From assembly GCA_900112325.1 (NCBI GenBank), contig FOLJ01000002.1, positions 124,001 through 188,000 of the forward strand: a DNA stretch of 64,000 bases. Direction: 5' to 3'. This stretch comes from Micromonospora sediminimaris. GTDB taxonomy: Bacteria > Actinomycetota > Actinomycetes > Mycobacteriales > Micromonosporaceae. The notes under the pieces were generated by a model, which was not told the DNA's origin, did not search any database, and saw only the letters and a program-made list of their open reading frames with translations. A program made the position numbers and the translations under genes. Positions 33,158-41,399 of the stretch are shown here, piece after piece (the stretch's first letter is position 1; each line of letters opens with the position of its first letter).

Positions 33158-34468
33158 ATGCCTGCATCGACACGACACCACAAGACCCTCGCCGCGATCG
33201 TGCACTGCGTCGGTCTGCTGACCGCGCTGCCGGTGCTGCCGACCGCCACCGCTCCGGACGCACCGGCGGCCACCGCCCCGCACGCTGCACCGGCCGGGCG
33301 GCTCCAGCCCGCAGCGGCCGCACCCGACCCCAGCATGCCGGCGGCACCACCAGCGGTACCGACGCCGACCCGGGTGGTTTCGCCGGCCGCCAGGCCGAAG
33401 GTGAGCGTACGGGTCGCACCGGAGCGCAGCGCCGCGCCCGGGTACCGGATCGAGGTCCGTAACGCCGGCAAGACCCCGGTGGAGACGACCGTCCGTCAGG
33501 AACTCCCCGAGGGCGTCTCGGCGACGACGGTCAGCGACGGAGGTCGGGTGCTACGCCCCGGCGGGTCGCCGGCCACCGAGGTGACCTGGCGGTTGAAGCT
33601 GCCGCCGGACAGCACCACCACGCTGGGCACCACGCTCACCACGACCGGATCCCGACAGCCGGTGACCGCACCGACGTGCGCCTTCGCCAGCGACGGCCGG
33701 CAGCCGTACGATTGCGCGAGCGCCACCTGGACGGCGCCGGGGATGGCGGCGTCGCAGTCGCAGGAGGCCACGGGCTGGCGTCGGCAGGCACCCGCGCTAC
33801 TGGCCGCCGGGGCCGCGCTGCTGGTGCTGGGCGTGGTGGCACTGCTCACCTGGCGACGCCGCCGACGGCCGGTGGCCGCGGCACTGGCCTCGGACGGGCC
33901 GGGCACCATCTATCCGCGCCCGGCCGCTCCCCGACCGCCGGCCCGGCGCCGCAAGCCACCGGTCTGGATCGTGGTGCCGGTGGCCGCGATCGTGCTGGCC
34001 GGCACGGTCGGCGCCGCCGCGTGGTCCGCCACCCGCCGGGTCACCGCGATCGACACGGACGGTCAGCCGACCAGCGGCGCCTGGAAGGGCACCGGGGTCG
34101 CCGGGAGCCTGGGTATGCCGCTGCGCGAGGACGCGTTCGAGTTCACCGTGTACCGGATGACCTGCGAACCGGGCCGGGGCGCACGGCAGTGTCAGGCGAC
34201 CGTCGGGGTCCGCAACCTCACCCCGGAGCATCAGAGCTGGCACGGGAAGTTGCAGCGGGCGTACCTGGCGAACGGCAACTGGGTCACCACCGACGAGCCG
34301 GCCACCCGCCGGGCGAACCAGGGACGCGACGTGTTCGCCGACCCGGTGGCTGCCGGCAGCCGGGTGGTGCTGCCGCTGGTCTTCACGATCAACGGGCGGG
34401 AGGCGCCGCAGCGGCTGGAGCTGCGCAGCGGCGTCTTCTCCGCCGGTGTCCGGGTCGACGTGCCCTGA
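33158..34468 (+). CDS. Membrane protein with extracytoplasmic DUF11/CARDB-like domain
   Basis: A 436-residue protein not matched to a named family. Residues 1-30 resemble a signal sequence, 30-75 are Pro/Ala-rich, 78-165 resemble a secreted beta-sandwich (VSVRVAPERSAAPGYRIEVRNAGKTPVET), then a membrane segment (211-232), an RRRRRP cytoplasmic loop, a second segment (269-290) and an outer C-terminal domain with one Cys pair (TCEPGRGARQCQ). GGAGG lies 9 bases before ATG 33158. Probably a cell-envelope protein; role unknown. Confidence 0.72.
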   Translation: MPASTRHHKTLAAIVHCVGLLTALPVLPTATAPDAPAATAPHAAPAGRLQPAAAAPDPSMPAAPPAVPTPTRVVSPAARPKVSVRVAPERSAAPGYRIEVRNAGKTPVETTVRQELPEGVSATTVSDGGRVLRPGGSPATEVTWRLKLPPDSTTTLGTTLTTTGSRQPVTAPTCAFASDGRQPYDCASATWTAPGMAASQSQEATGWRRQAPALLAAGAALLVLGVVALLTWRRRRRPVAAALASDGPGTIYPRPAAPRPPARRRKPPVWIVVPVAAIVLAGTVGAAAWSATRRVTAIDTDGQPTSGAWKGTGVAGSLGMPLREDAFEFTVYRMTCEPGRGARQCQATVGVRNLTPEHQSWHGKLQRAYLANGNWVTTDEPATRRANQGRDVFADPVAAGSRVVLPLVFTINGREAPQRLELRSGVFSAGVRVDVP

Positions 34469-34503
34469 CCCGGACACCGGACCGCGGTCGTACCCTTGGT
34501 GCC

Positions 34504-35457
34504 GTGACCGCCGTGCCCGCCCCCGCCACGCCCGCCGCCGTCGGTGCGGTCGGCGGGCGGGCCCACGCGCCGGTCGGGCGGCAGGTGACCAGCCTCCCCG
34601 CCGCCGTCTGGCAGCCTCTGCTGACCGGTCACGAACGGCGCGCCGACTCGCTGACCGCCGGCCACCGGGCCCGGCGGGCCACCGGGCAACGCCACGCCAT
34701 CGATGATTTTCTGTACGACTACTACGGCACCCGGCCGTCGGTGCTACGCCGGTGGCACCCCGGTGTCGGTGTCCGGCTGGAAGCCGGCCCGGAGGGCCCG
34801 GCACCACACCACTCGTGGCGCTGGTACGCGACCGACCCGGACGGCACGGTGCGGCTCGACGTCGACGCGTTCCTCGCCGACCGGAGCGACTCGGTGCGGT
34901 TCATCCACCGGCTGCTGACCGCGATCACGTCCCGCCCGGCCTTCACCGGCTGTTTCGGGCTGCATGAGTGGGCGATGGTGTACCGCCAGCGTGAGCACCG
35001 CCACCCGCTTCCCCTTCGGCTCGGCCAGCAGGGCACCGACGCGGTGGTCGAGGCGCACCAGATCCGGTGCACACACTTCGACGCGTACCGCTTCTTCACC
35101 CCCGACGCGGTCGAGCGCAACCACCTCCGACCGACCCGGGCCAGTCAGGTAGACCTCGACCAGCCGGGCTGTCTGCACGCCTCCATGGACTGCCACAAGT
35201 GGGCCACCAAGCTGGGCCCGGCCGTCCCCGGCGAGCTGGCACTCGACTGCTTCGAGCTGGCCGGCGACATTCGGCTGCTCGACATGCAGGCGTCGCCGTA
35301 CGACTTCTCCTCGTACGGTCAACCGCCGGTGGCCATCGAGACGCCGGAGGGCAAGGCCGAGTACGTGGCGCGGCAACGGGAGTTCGCGCGACGGGCCGGC
35401 CAGTTGCGGGCCCGACTGATCGAGGTCTGCTCGACGTTGCTCGACCGCGCTTCGTAG
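34504..35457 (+). CDS. Putative 3-methyladenine DNA glycosylase-type protein
   Basis: A 317-residue soluble protein with the conserved segments DFLYDYYGTRPSVLRRWHPG, FGLHEWAMVYR, CTHFDAYRFFT and GCLHASMDCHKWATKL. Close relatives across actinobacteria are usually annotated as 3-methyladenine DNA glycosylase, yet no HhH-GPD or AAG-type motif is visible, so the name may be an old transfer. Conserved His, Cys and Asp residues in the middle suggest a metal or catalytic site. GTG 34504 is one choice, GTG 34513 another. Ends 2 bases before the converging arfB stop. Confidence 0.6.
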   Translation: MTAVPAPATPAAVGAVGGRAHAPVGRQVTSLPAAVWQPLLTGHERRADSLTAGHRARRATGQRHAIDDFLYDYYGTRPSVLRRWHPGVGVRLEAGPEGPAPHHSWRWYATDPDGTVRLDVDAFLADRSDSVRFIHRLLTAITSRPAFTGCFGLHEWAMVYRQREHRHPLPLRLGQQGTDAVVEAHQIRCTHFDAYRFFTPDAVERNHLRPTRASQVDLDQPGCLHASMDCHKWATKLGPAVPGELALDCFELAGDIRLLDMQASPYDFSSYGQPPVAIETPEGKAEYVARQREFARRAGQLRARLIEVCSTLLDRAS

Positions 35458-35459
35458 GA

Positions 35460-35885
35460 CTACTCGCCGTCGACCCGCCGGTCGCGCTTGCGTTGTCCGC
35501 GACGCTTCTTCTCGGCCAGCCGCCGTTCCTTGGCCGCCCGCGACGGGCGGGTCGGACGGCGTGGTGGCGGTGGTGGGGCGACCGCCTCGCGCAACAACGA
35601 CACCAGGCGCTCCCGGGCCGCTTCCCGGTTGGCCAACTGGGCCCGGTGCTCGCTGGCGGCGATCGTCAGCACGCCGTCGACCAGCCGTCCGGCGAGCCGG
35701 TCCAGGGCCCGGGTGCGCAGCGAATCGGGAATGCTCGGTGAGCCGGCCAGGTCGAAGCTCAGCTCGACCCGGGAGTCGGCGGTGTTGACGCCCTGCCCGC
35801 CCGGCCCGGAGGACCTGGAGAACCGCTCGCGCAGTTCACCGGCGGGAACCACCCAGCGGTCGGTCACCCGCAGTCCGTCGTCCAC
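35460..35885 (-). CDS. arfB: Alternative ribosome-rescue factor ArfB (class I peptide-release domain)
   Basis: A 141-residue release-factor-like protein. The catalytic GGQ is at residues 29-31 (SSGPGGQGVNTADSRVELS), and the C-terminal tail is very basic (RAAKERRLAEKKRRGQRKRDRR), which in ArfB/YaeJ enters the empty mRNA channel of a stalled ribosome. It thus hydrolyses peptidyl-tRNA on ribosomes lacking a stop codon. A poly-Pro stretch (about 103-108) joins the two parts. GTG 35885. Full length, monocistronic, tail to tail with the previous gene. Confidence 0.92.
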   Translation of the reverse strand: MDDGLRVTDRWVVPAGELRERFSRSSGPGGQGVNTADSRVELSFDLAGSPSIPDSLRTRALDRLAGRLVDGVLTIAASEHRAQLANREAARERLVSLLREAVAPPPPPRRPTRPSRAAKERRLAEKKRRGQRKRDRRVDGE

Positions 35886-35961
35886 GCCCTGAGGCTAGCG
35901 CGGCGTGCGGGACGCGTTCGCACCAACGCCGCGAGCGCACCGCCAGCCTCAGGGCCCGGGG

Positions 35962-36255
35962 TCAGCGGGCGGGTCGCTCGTCCGCGCTGCTGCTCGGCGT
36001 CGGCACCGGTGCCGGGTCGTCGCTGCCACCGGCGGCGGCGTACGCGACCGCTCCGACCAGAAGCAGGGCGATGACGCCGACCTTCGTGGTGACGACTTTG
36101 ATCAGCATCCAGGCGGCGCGACGCGCTCCGGGCACGGTCTTCTTCGCCGCCTGGTAGTCGTTCCAGCCCCGCCGGGCGCGCGCGTACGACGACCCGACGC
36201 CACTTCCGATGATGAGGCCCACCAGCAGGAGGGCCGCGATGAGAGGACGCTCCAC
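35962..36255 (-). CDS. Small membrane protein
   Basis: A 97-residue protein with two hydrophobic segments (about 5-22 and 54-75), separated by a basic loop RARRGWNDYQAAKKTVPGARRAAW, and a Pro/Ser/Asp-rich tail. No family was recognised. GTG 36255 is the start; it follows the 36364 protease gene by 108 bases on the same strand and could share its transcript. The 36256-36363 gap is AT-rich. Confidence 0.6.
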   Translation of the reverse strand: MERPLIAALLLVGLIIGSGVGSSYARARRGWNDYQAAKKTVPGARRAAWMLIKVVTTKVGVIALLLVGAVAYAAAGGSDDPAPVPTPSSSADERPAR

Positions 36256-36363
36256 CCACGCCAGTATTCATACTGAGCGTAATATTTCCATTCTCCGATC
36301 ATCGACCGCCGGAATCCGACAGTTGCCCCGATCTCCCCGTAATCGGACAGTGACTATCTGTAG

Positions 36364-37227
36364 CTATCCCCCCTTTCCGATGATCGTGTCAGCGGTCTGC
36401 TGCACCTGCTCGATCGGGATGGCGAACCCGATACCGATGGAACCGTTGCCGTCGATGGTCGCGATCGCGGTGTTCACTCCGACCACCTCACCCCGGGCAT
36501 TGACAAGTGGTCCGCCCGAGTTGCCGGGGTTGATCGAAGCATCGGTCTGCACCGCCCGGTGCCGGTTGTCGCCGAGACGCACCTGGCGGTCCAACGCGCT
36601 GACGATGCCGGCGGTGACCGTGCCGGGCAGCCCCAGTGGCGACCCGACCGCCAACACCGGCTCACCGACCCGGGTCGAACCCGGCTTGGCCAATGGCAGC
36701 GACGTGAGGCCGGCCGACGCCGGCACCTTGAGCACCGCGAGATCACTGTCCGGCTCCCGGCCCACCACCTCCGCCGCGAACCGCCGGCCGTCCGGCAGTT
36801 CGACGGTCACCGGGCCACCCCGCCCCTTGGCGATGATGTGGTCGTTGGTGATGATGTGCTGCTCGGCGTCGACCGCGAAGCCCGAACCGCTCGCCGAGCC
36901 ATTCGTGCCGCCGCCCACCAACACCGACACCACGCCGGGCACGGTCTTCTCTGCGGCGGTCACCAACTCCGCCGGGACCGGGGCTGCGGACGCGGCGGCC
37001 GGTCCCGTGACACCGTCCCGGCCGGCCACCCAACCACCGGCAAGTGCCCCCGACCCGGCAGAGATCGACACCATCGCCAGCCCGGCCAGCAGTCTGCGGC
37101 GCCAGCCGCCGAGCAACCGCTCCCGGTTCTGCGACGCCGCGTCCGACCCGCCCCGCCCGTCCGGGTCGAGATCGGGCGAGACGAACCAGGGCCCACGTGG
37201 CTCGCCCAGTCCGGTCTGCACTGCCAT
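36364..37227 (-). CDS. Membrane-anchored trypsin-like serine protease (S1C, HtrA type without PDZ)
   Basis: A 287-residue protease. Cytoplasmic N-terminus of 45 residues, one membrane anchor (46-66), then the protease domain with catalytic triad H130 (TNDHII), D162 (SDLAVL) and S237 (INPGNSGGP). No PDZ domain, so it is shorter than HtrA/DegP. ATG 37227 is preferred over the in-frame GTG at 37242 because AGGAG lies 7 bases upstream. It follows the VWA gene by 60 bases and probably belongs to the moxR operon; extracytoplasmic protein quality control is the likely role. Confidence 0.88.
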   Translation of the reverse strand: MAVQTGLGEPRGPWFVSPDLDPDGRGGSDAASQNRERLLGGWRRRLLAGLAMVSISAGSGALAGGWVAGRDGVTGPAAASAAPVPAELVTAAEKTVPGVVSVLVGGGTNGSASGSGFAVDAEQHIITNDHIIAKGRGGPVTVELPDGRRFAAEVVGREPDSDLAVLKVPASAGLTSLPLAKPGSTRVGEPVLAVGSPLGLPGTVTAGIVSALDRQVRLGDNRHRAVQTDASINPGNSGGPLVNARGEVVGVNTAIATIDGNGSIGIGFAIPIEQVQQTADTIIGKGG

Positions 37228-37287
37228 ACGTACGCTCCTCACGTGTGCGGCCTGCTGTGGCCGCTGTCGCGGATCGGGCGGTCGGAT

Positions 37288-38247
37288 TCAGGGCAGGCGG
37301 GAGAACCAGCGCATCGAGCCGACCGCCGCGCCCATCGCGAAGACCAGCCCGAGCCCGATGAACCGGGCCGAGACGTCCTGCCGCACCTTGCGCCAACCCA
37401 CCGAACTGCCGATGTCGTCGTAGACGGCCCGCAGTTCGGCGCTCGTACCGGCCTCGTGGAAGCCGCCCCCGGTCTGCTCGGCCACGGCCCGCAATGTCTC
37501 CCCGTCCACCGGCACCTGGATCGGCCGCCCACCCCGGTCGACGAAGCCGCCCGGGGTACCGAACGAGATGCTGTGCACCGGTACGTCGAGGGCCACCGCC
37601 TCGGCGGCGGCCTCCACCGGATCCATGCCCGAGGTGTTCGCCCCGTCGGAGAGCAGGATGATCCGGGCCGGCGGCGGCTCGGTCGCGGCCTTGTCGTCCA
37701 GTGCCTTCACGGCGCCCAGCGAGGTGCTGATCGCCTCGCCGATCGCGGTGCCCTGCACACCCGTCGCCCCCTCGGCCAGCCGTTCGATCCCGTCGTGCAG
37801 CGCTTCCCGGTCGGTGCCCGGTGGCACCAGCACCGCCGCGCTGCCGGCGAACGCGACAAGCCCCACGTTGAACTCCCGGGGCAGGCCGTCGGCGAACCGC
37901 CGGGCGGCACCCTTCGCCGCGCTGAGCCGGTCCGGCTCGACGTCACCGGCGAGCATCGAGGTGGAGACGTCCACCGCCACCATCACGGTGGCGCGTTCCC
38001 GGGGCACCCGGACCTCGGCGGTGGGACGGGCGAATCCGACCACAAGCAGGGCCAGCATCGCCAGGAAGAGGCCGGCCGGCAGGTGTCGACGCCAGGTCGG
38101 ACGCCGGGGTGCGACCCGGTCGAGCAATCGCAGATTGGTGAAGCGGACCGCGTACCGGCTGCGCCGCCGCTGGGCCACCAGGTACGCCGCCGCCAGTGCG
38201 AGAACGCCGAGCAGCAGCCAGAGCCGGACGGGTGACTGCCAGATCAC
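37288..38247 (-). CDS. von Willebrand factor A domain membrane protein
   Basis: A 319-residue BatA-like protein: membrane segments at 7-26, 57-73 and near the C-terminus (about 295-313), and a VWA domain (about 88-270) with the MIDAS motif DVSTS (93-97) and a TGVQGTAIGEA loop. The VWA faces outside and would bind a metal-dependent partner. Its start ATG overlaps the stop of the DUF58 gene by 4 bases. With MoxR and DUF58 genes it forms the classic moxR-DUF58-vwa chaperone-like cluster. Confidence 0.92.
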   Translation of the reverse strand: MIWQSPVRLWLLLGVLALAAAYLVAQRRRSRYAVRFTNLRLLDRVAPRRPTWRRHLPAGLFLAMLALLVVGFARPTAEVRVPRERATVMVAVDVSTSMLAGDVEPDRLSAAKGAARRFADGLPREFNVGLVAFAGSAAVLVPPGTDREALHDGIERLAEGATGVQGTAIGEAISTSLGAVKALDDKAATEPPPARIILLSDGANTSGMDPVEAAAEAVALDVPVHSISFGTPGGFVDRGGRPIQVPVDGETLRAVAEQTGGGFHEAGTSAELRAVYDDIGSSVGWRKVRQDVSARFIGLGLVFAMGAAVGSMRWFSRLP

Positions 38248-39248
38248 GCCGCACCTCCCCGGCGTGCCGGGGCCGCTGCGGACGCCAGCCGGCGCTGCGC
38301 GTGCACGTGCCGAACGATGTCGACGGTCCAGTCCCGGTCGGTACGCAGCGCCAGATGGGTCGCACCGGCCCGGCGCAGGGCGTGCCGGACCTGTTCCCGC
38401 TGGGCGGCAGCCGCCGCCGCGTAACGCTCACGCAGGTGGCGGTCGCCGGTCCACACCTCGCGGTGCTCGCCGGTCTCCGGGTCGACCAGGGTGATCAGAC
38501 CGACGTCCGGCAGTTCCCACTCGCGGGGGTCGGTGACCTCGACCGCGAGCACCTGGTGGCGCACCGTGAGCCGACGTAGCGGACGCTCCCACCGGGCCGG
38601 CAGCCGCGCATCGTCGGGCAGGCCGTCGAGGAAGTCGGAGACCACCACCACCAGACCACGCCGGTGGGCGACCCGGCGCACCTCGGCCAGCGCGTCAGCC
38701 AGCCCAGCGACGGGCGCGGGGTCCGGGTGGTCGCCGGCCCGGGGCGCGGCCAGCAACGCGCGCAACAGCCCCAACAGGTGGGTACGCCCGCCGCGGGCCG
38801 GCACCCGGTGCAGCCCGTGGGGGGTGAGCACCTGCGCACCGAGCCGGTTGCCCGGTCCGGCGGTGAGGAAGCCGATGGTGGCGACCGCGGCCACCGCCAG
38901 TTCGCGCTTGTCCAACTCGGCGGTGCCGTACTCCATGCTGGGGCTGGCGTCGACCAGCAGCCAGGTGGTCAACTCCCGGTCGGCGTCCACTTCCCGCACG
39001 TGCGGAACGGCGGTGCGGGCCGTCACCGACCAGTCCATCCGGCGCACCTCGTCCTCGCCTGGTCGGTACTCGCGACTGCCCGCCGGTTCGCTGCCCGGGC
39101 CGGGCAGCAGACCATGTCGCTCGCCGTGCAGCAGGCCGTCGAGGCGCCGGGTCACAGTGAGTTCCAGCCGCCGCAACCGCTGGCCCGGAGTGAGGTCGGC
39201 GAGCATCGGATCCGCCGCCACGGGCGGCGTGGGGTTCCGGCGGCCCAT
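38244..39248 (-). CDS. DUF58 family protein
   Basis: A 334-residue protein of the DUF58 family, itself a degenerate VWA-like fold. The signature SREYRPGEDEVRRMDWSVTA (about residues 55-75) and TTWLLVDASPSMEYG are evident. No membrane segment; its partner MoxR works in the cytoplasm. ATG 39248 overlaps the moxR stop by one base (TGATG), and its own stop overlaps the VWA start, so the three are translated as a chain. The C-terminus is Arg/Ala-rich and probably disordered. Confidence 0.92.
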   Translation of the reverse strand: MGRRNPTPPVAADPMLADLTPGQRLRRLELTVTRRLDGLLHGERHGLLPGPGSEPAGSREYRPGEDEVRRMDWSVTARTAVPHVREVDADRELTTWLLVDASPSMEYGTAELDKRELAVAAVATIGFLTAGPGNRLGAQVLTPHGLHRVPARGGRTHLLGLLRALLAAPRAGDHPDPAPVAGLADALAEVRRVAHRRGLVVVVSDFLDGLPDDARLPARWERPLRRLTVRHQVLAVEVTDPREWELPDVGLITLVDPETGEHREVWTGDRHLRERYAAAAAAQREQVRHALRRAGATHLALRTDRDWTVDIVRHVHAQRRLASAAAPARRGGAA

Positions 39249-40297
39249 CAGGCGGCTGCCAGGTCAGTCGCGTACTCCGGCCTGGCGGTGGCCACCTGGG
39301 GCGGCGGAACCGCCTCGACCAGCCGATGGACGACCCATTCGGCGCTGACCCCGTCGGCGACCGCGTCGAAGGAGAGCACCAGCCGGTGGGCCAGCACGTC
39401 CACGGCGAGTTCCCGGACGTCGTCGGGGAGGACGTAGCCCCGCCCCCGGAGCAGGGCCTGGGCGCGGGCGGCCGAGACCAGGCCGAGGGTGGCGCGTGGA
39501 CTGGCACCGTAGGCGAGCAGCCCGGCCACCTCCGGCAACCCGAACCGGCCCGGATCACGAGTGGCGAGGATGAGCCGGACCACGTACTCGGCGATGGCGT
39601 GATGGACGAACACCTGCCTGGCCTGATGCTGGAAATCGCGCAACCGGTCCGGGTCGAGCACCCGGTGCGCCCGGGGACGGTCGGCGCTCATCCGGTAGAG
39701 AATCGCCAACTCGTCGGCGATGTCCGGGTAGTCGACGACGATCTTCATGAGGAAGCGGTCCCGCTGCGCCTCCGGCAGTTGGTAGACCCCTTCCGATTCG
39801 ATGGGGTTCTGGGTGGCCAGCACCAGGAACGGCACCGGTACCGGGTGGCTGCGCCCGCCGATCGAAACCTGACGCTCGGCCATCGCCTCCAGCAACGCCG
39901 ACTGCACCTTCGCCGGCGCTCGGTTGATCTCGTCCGCCAGCACCAGGTTCGCCATCACCGGGCCCAGCTCGACGTCGAAGCTCTCCTTCGAGGCGCGGTA
40001 GATCCGGGTGCCGACGATGTCGGAGGGTACGAGGTCAGGGGTGAACTGGATGCGGGAGAAGCTGCCACCGACCACCGTCGCGAGGGTCTGCGCGGCCAGG
40101 GTCTTGGCCACCCCCGGCACGCCCTCCAACAGGCAGTGCCCGTCGGCCAGTAGCGCGACCAGAAGGCGTTCGACGAGCCGATCCTGCCCGACGATCACGC
40201 GTTTGACCTCGAAGAGCGTCTGGTCCAACTGCGCCGCGGTCGCGTCCGGATCGGCCGGGGTGGGCAGGCTGGCCATGGTGTCCGAGATGTCCGTCAC
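39248..40297 (-). CDS. MoxR family AAA+ ATPase
   Basis: A 349-residue MoxR ATPase. Walker A is GVPGVAKT within LLEGVPGVAKTLAAQTLA, Walker B is LVLADEINRAPAKVQSALLEAM, and sensor 1 ATQNPIESEGVYQLPEAQRDRF follows. MoxR proteins act as chaperones that insert metals or assemble complexes, together with VWA proteins. It leads the moxR-DUF58-VWA-protease series. The precise client is unknown here. The start at 40297 is followed by MTDISDTMASLPTPADPDATAAQLDQ, a normal N-terminus. Confidence 0.94.
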   Translation of the reverse strand: MTDISDTMASLPTPADPDATAAQLDQTLFEVKRVIVGQDRLVERLLVALLADGHCLLEGVPGVAKTLAAQTLATVVGGSFSRIQFTPDLVPSDIVGTRIYRASKESFDVELGPVMANLVLADEINRAPAKVQSALLEAMAERQVSIGGRSHPVPVPFLVLATQNPIESEGVYQLPEAQRDRFLMKIVVDYPDIADELAILYRMSADRPRAHRVLDPDRLRDFQHQARQVFVHHAIAEYVVRLILATRDPGRFGLPEVAGLLAYGASPRATLGLVSAARAQALLRGRGYVLPDDVRELAVDVLAHRLVLSFDAVADGVSAEWVVHRLVEAVPPPQVATARPEYATDLAAA

Positions 40298-40445
40298 GGT
40301 GCTTGCTTCCCGAGCCGACCGGCGGACAAACGTCGGAATTTCCGGCCCTCGGCTGCCCAGACCAGGCGATCGGCACCGTTACCGGACAGCACCTCCGGCC
40401 GTTCGCTGGAGAGCCACCACACCGCACCCGCCGGGCCCGGCACGA

Positions 40446-40477
40446 CACCGGCCTCCGTCGAGTGACGGAGGCCGGTG
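40446..40477. terminator. Terminator after the small secreted protein gene
   Basis: Perfect 14-bp stem (40446-40459 with 40464-40477), 4-base loop, 13 bases past the stop codon of the leftward gene 40490. Very stable. Confidence 0.8.
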
Positions 40478-40489
40478 ACAGTGGACGGT

Positions 40490-40987
40490 TCAGCGGTGCA
40501 CGAGGAGGTAGAACGGCAGGTCGGCGGGGACACCCGCGGAGTCGCGGGTCTGGATGAAGACCGCGTTCGGGGTGAGCAGCCGCCGCGCGACCGAGATCTC
40601 ACCGGCGGGCGGGATGCAGCACGAGTCCGGCCGGCCGATCGTCGCCACGTAGATGCCGTTGGTGACGTTGCTGCCGAACTGCACCTCGTACTCCCCGACG
40701 CCGTACTTGATGACGACGCCGGCACCGCGGGCCTTGGTGCCGTTGGCGTTGACCGCCGTGGCGTAGAAGCCGCTGACGGCCTGGGCGCTCATCCCGTCAC
40801 CCTTGGCGAGGGTGGCCTTCGCGCTGTTGAGCGAGGCCGTGGTGACGGCCGGCTGCTGGGCGGTGCGGGCGGTGGGCTGGGCAGACTCGGCGGTCGGCTT
40901 CGCCACCGCGATGCCGCCGCCGGCCAGGGCGAGCGCCAGTGCCGCGATCGCCACCGCAGCCGTCTTACGTCGGAATAATCTGGTCAT
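40490..40987 (-). CDS. Small secreted protein of unknown function
   Basis: A 165-residue exported protein. Residues 1-29 are a signal peptide (MTRLFRRKTAAVAIAALALALAGGG), probably cleaved near AVA-KP. A Ser/Thr/Ala-rich segment (30-60) leads to a beta-rich domain (about 66-165) with an adjacent Cys pair (DSCCIPP) that might form a vicinal disulfide. No family was recognised. ATG 40987 has GGGAG 7 bases upstream. A consensus-like promoter stands some 200 bases upstream, implying a long untranslated leader. Confidence 0.65.
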   Translation of the reverse strand: MTRLFRRKTAAVAIAALALALAGGGIAVAKPTAESAQPTARTAQQPAVTTASLNSAKATLAKGDGMSAQAVSGFYATAVNANGTKARGAGVVIKYGVGEYEVQFGSNVTNGIYVATIGRPDSCCIPPAGEISVARRLLTPNAVFIQTRDSAGVPADLPFYLLVHR

Positions 40988-41399
40988 GACGGGTCTCCCT
41001 TTTTCAGGCGTGGAGATACGGCCGACCCGTGCCACACGGGGCGGTTGTTGCCTTTTCGAGTCGGGCGGCAATGAGCGCTCACCGCCTGCACACCCCGTCC
41101 GGGAGCGCACCCGCAGACGTATCCCGCTCGCCGACCGTGATGCGCCCTGAGCTGGGGATTCTTGCCAGAACGCGGCCTCCTGAGCAGCTGAAACCTAGCA
41201 CCGAAAAATGCCGGGGGTCAATAGTGCAAATACTGTCGGCGAGTTGTCGGATCAACGCCAGCAATCGCGAAAAGTGAAGGCGTGAACAATTCGCGAAATC
41301 AATTCTGGACGCCGTTGGCGCATACTTTGCGGGGGCGGTCGGACCGGGTACCGCGACGCCGGGCGTCCACATCGGGCGAAGTTCAGTAACCTGCGTCCC
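40988..41399 (-). promoter_or_regulatory. 412-base intergenic region with long 5' leader
   Basis: No gene here. Bases 41190-41340 are poorer in GC than the rest. Leftward promoter candidate (see 41192-41221) leaves about 200 bases of leader before ATG 40987; it was checked for c-di-AMP, cobalamin and glycine riboswitch consensus without a match. Rightward, TAACCT (41387-41392) stands 7 bases before GTG 41400 and would give a leaderless mRNA for the next gene. Confidence 0.4.
41192..41221 (-). promoter_or_regulatory. Candidate promoter for the small secreted protein gene
   Basis: Leftward strand: TTGACC (41221-41216), 18-base spacer, TAGGTT (41197-41192). It is the best -35/-10 match in the window and points to gene 40490-40987. 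Confidence 0.6.

Noticed and set aside
34504-35457. Confident assignment as a base-excision glycosylase
   Set aside because: The annotation name is common but no HhH-GPD or AAG catalytic motif was visible, so only a putative call is given.
40988-41190. Known riboswitch in the leader of the small secreted protein
   Set aside because: No match to c-di-AMP, cobalamin, glycine, SAM or TPP consensus that I could recognise; kept only as an observation of a long leader.
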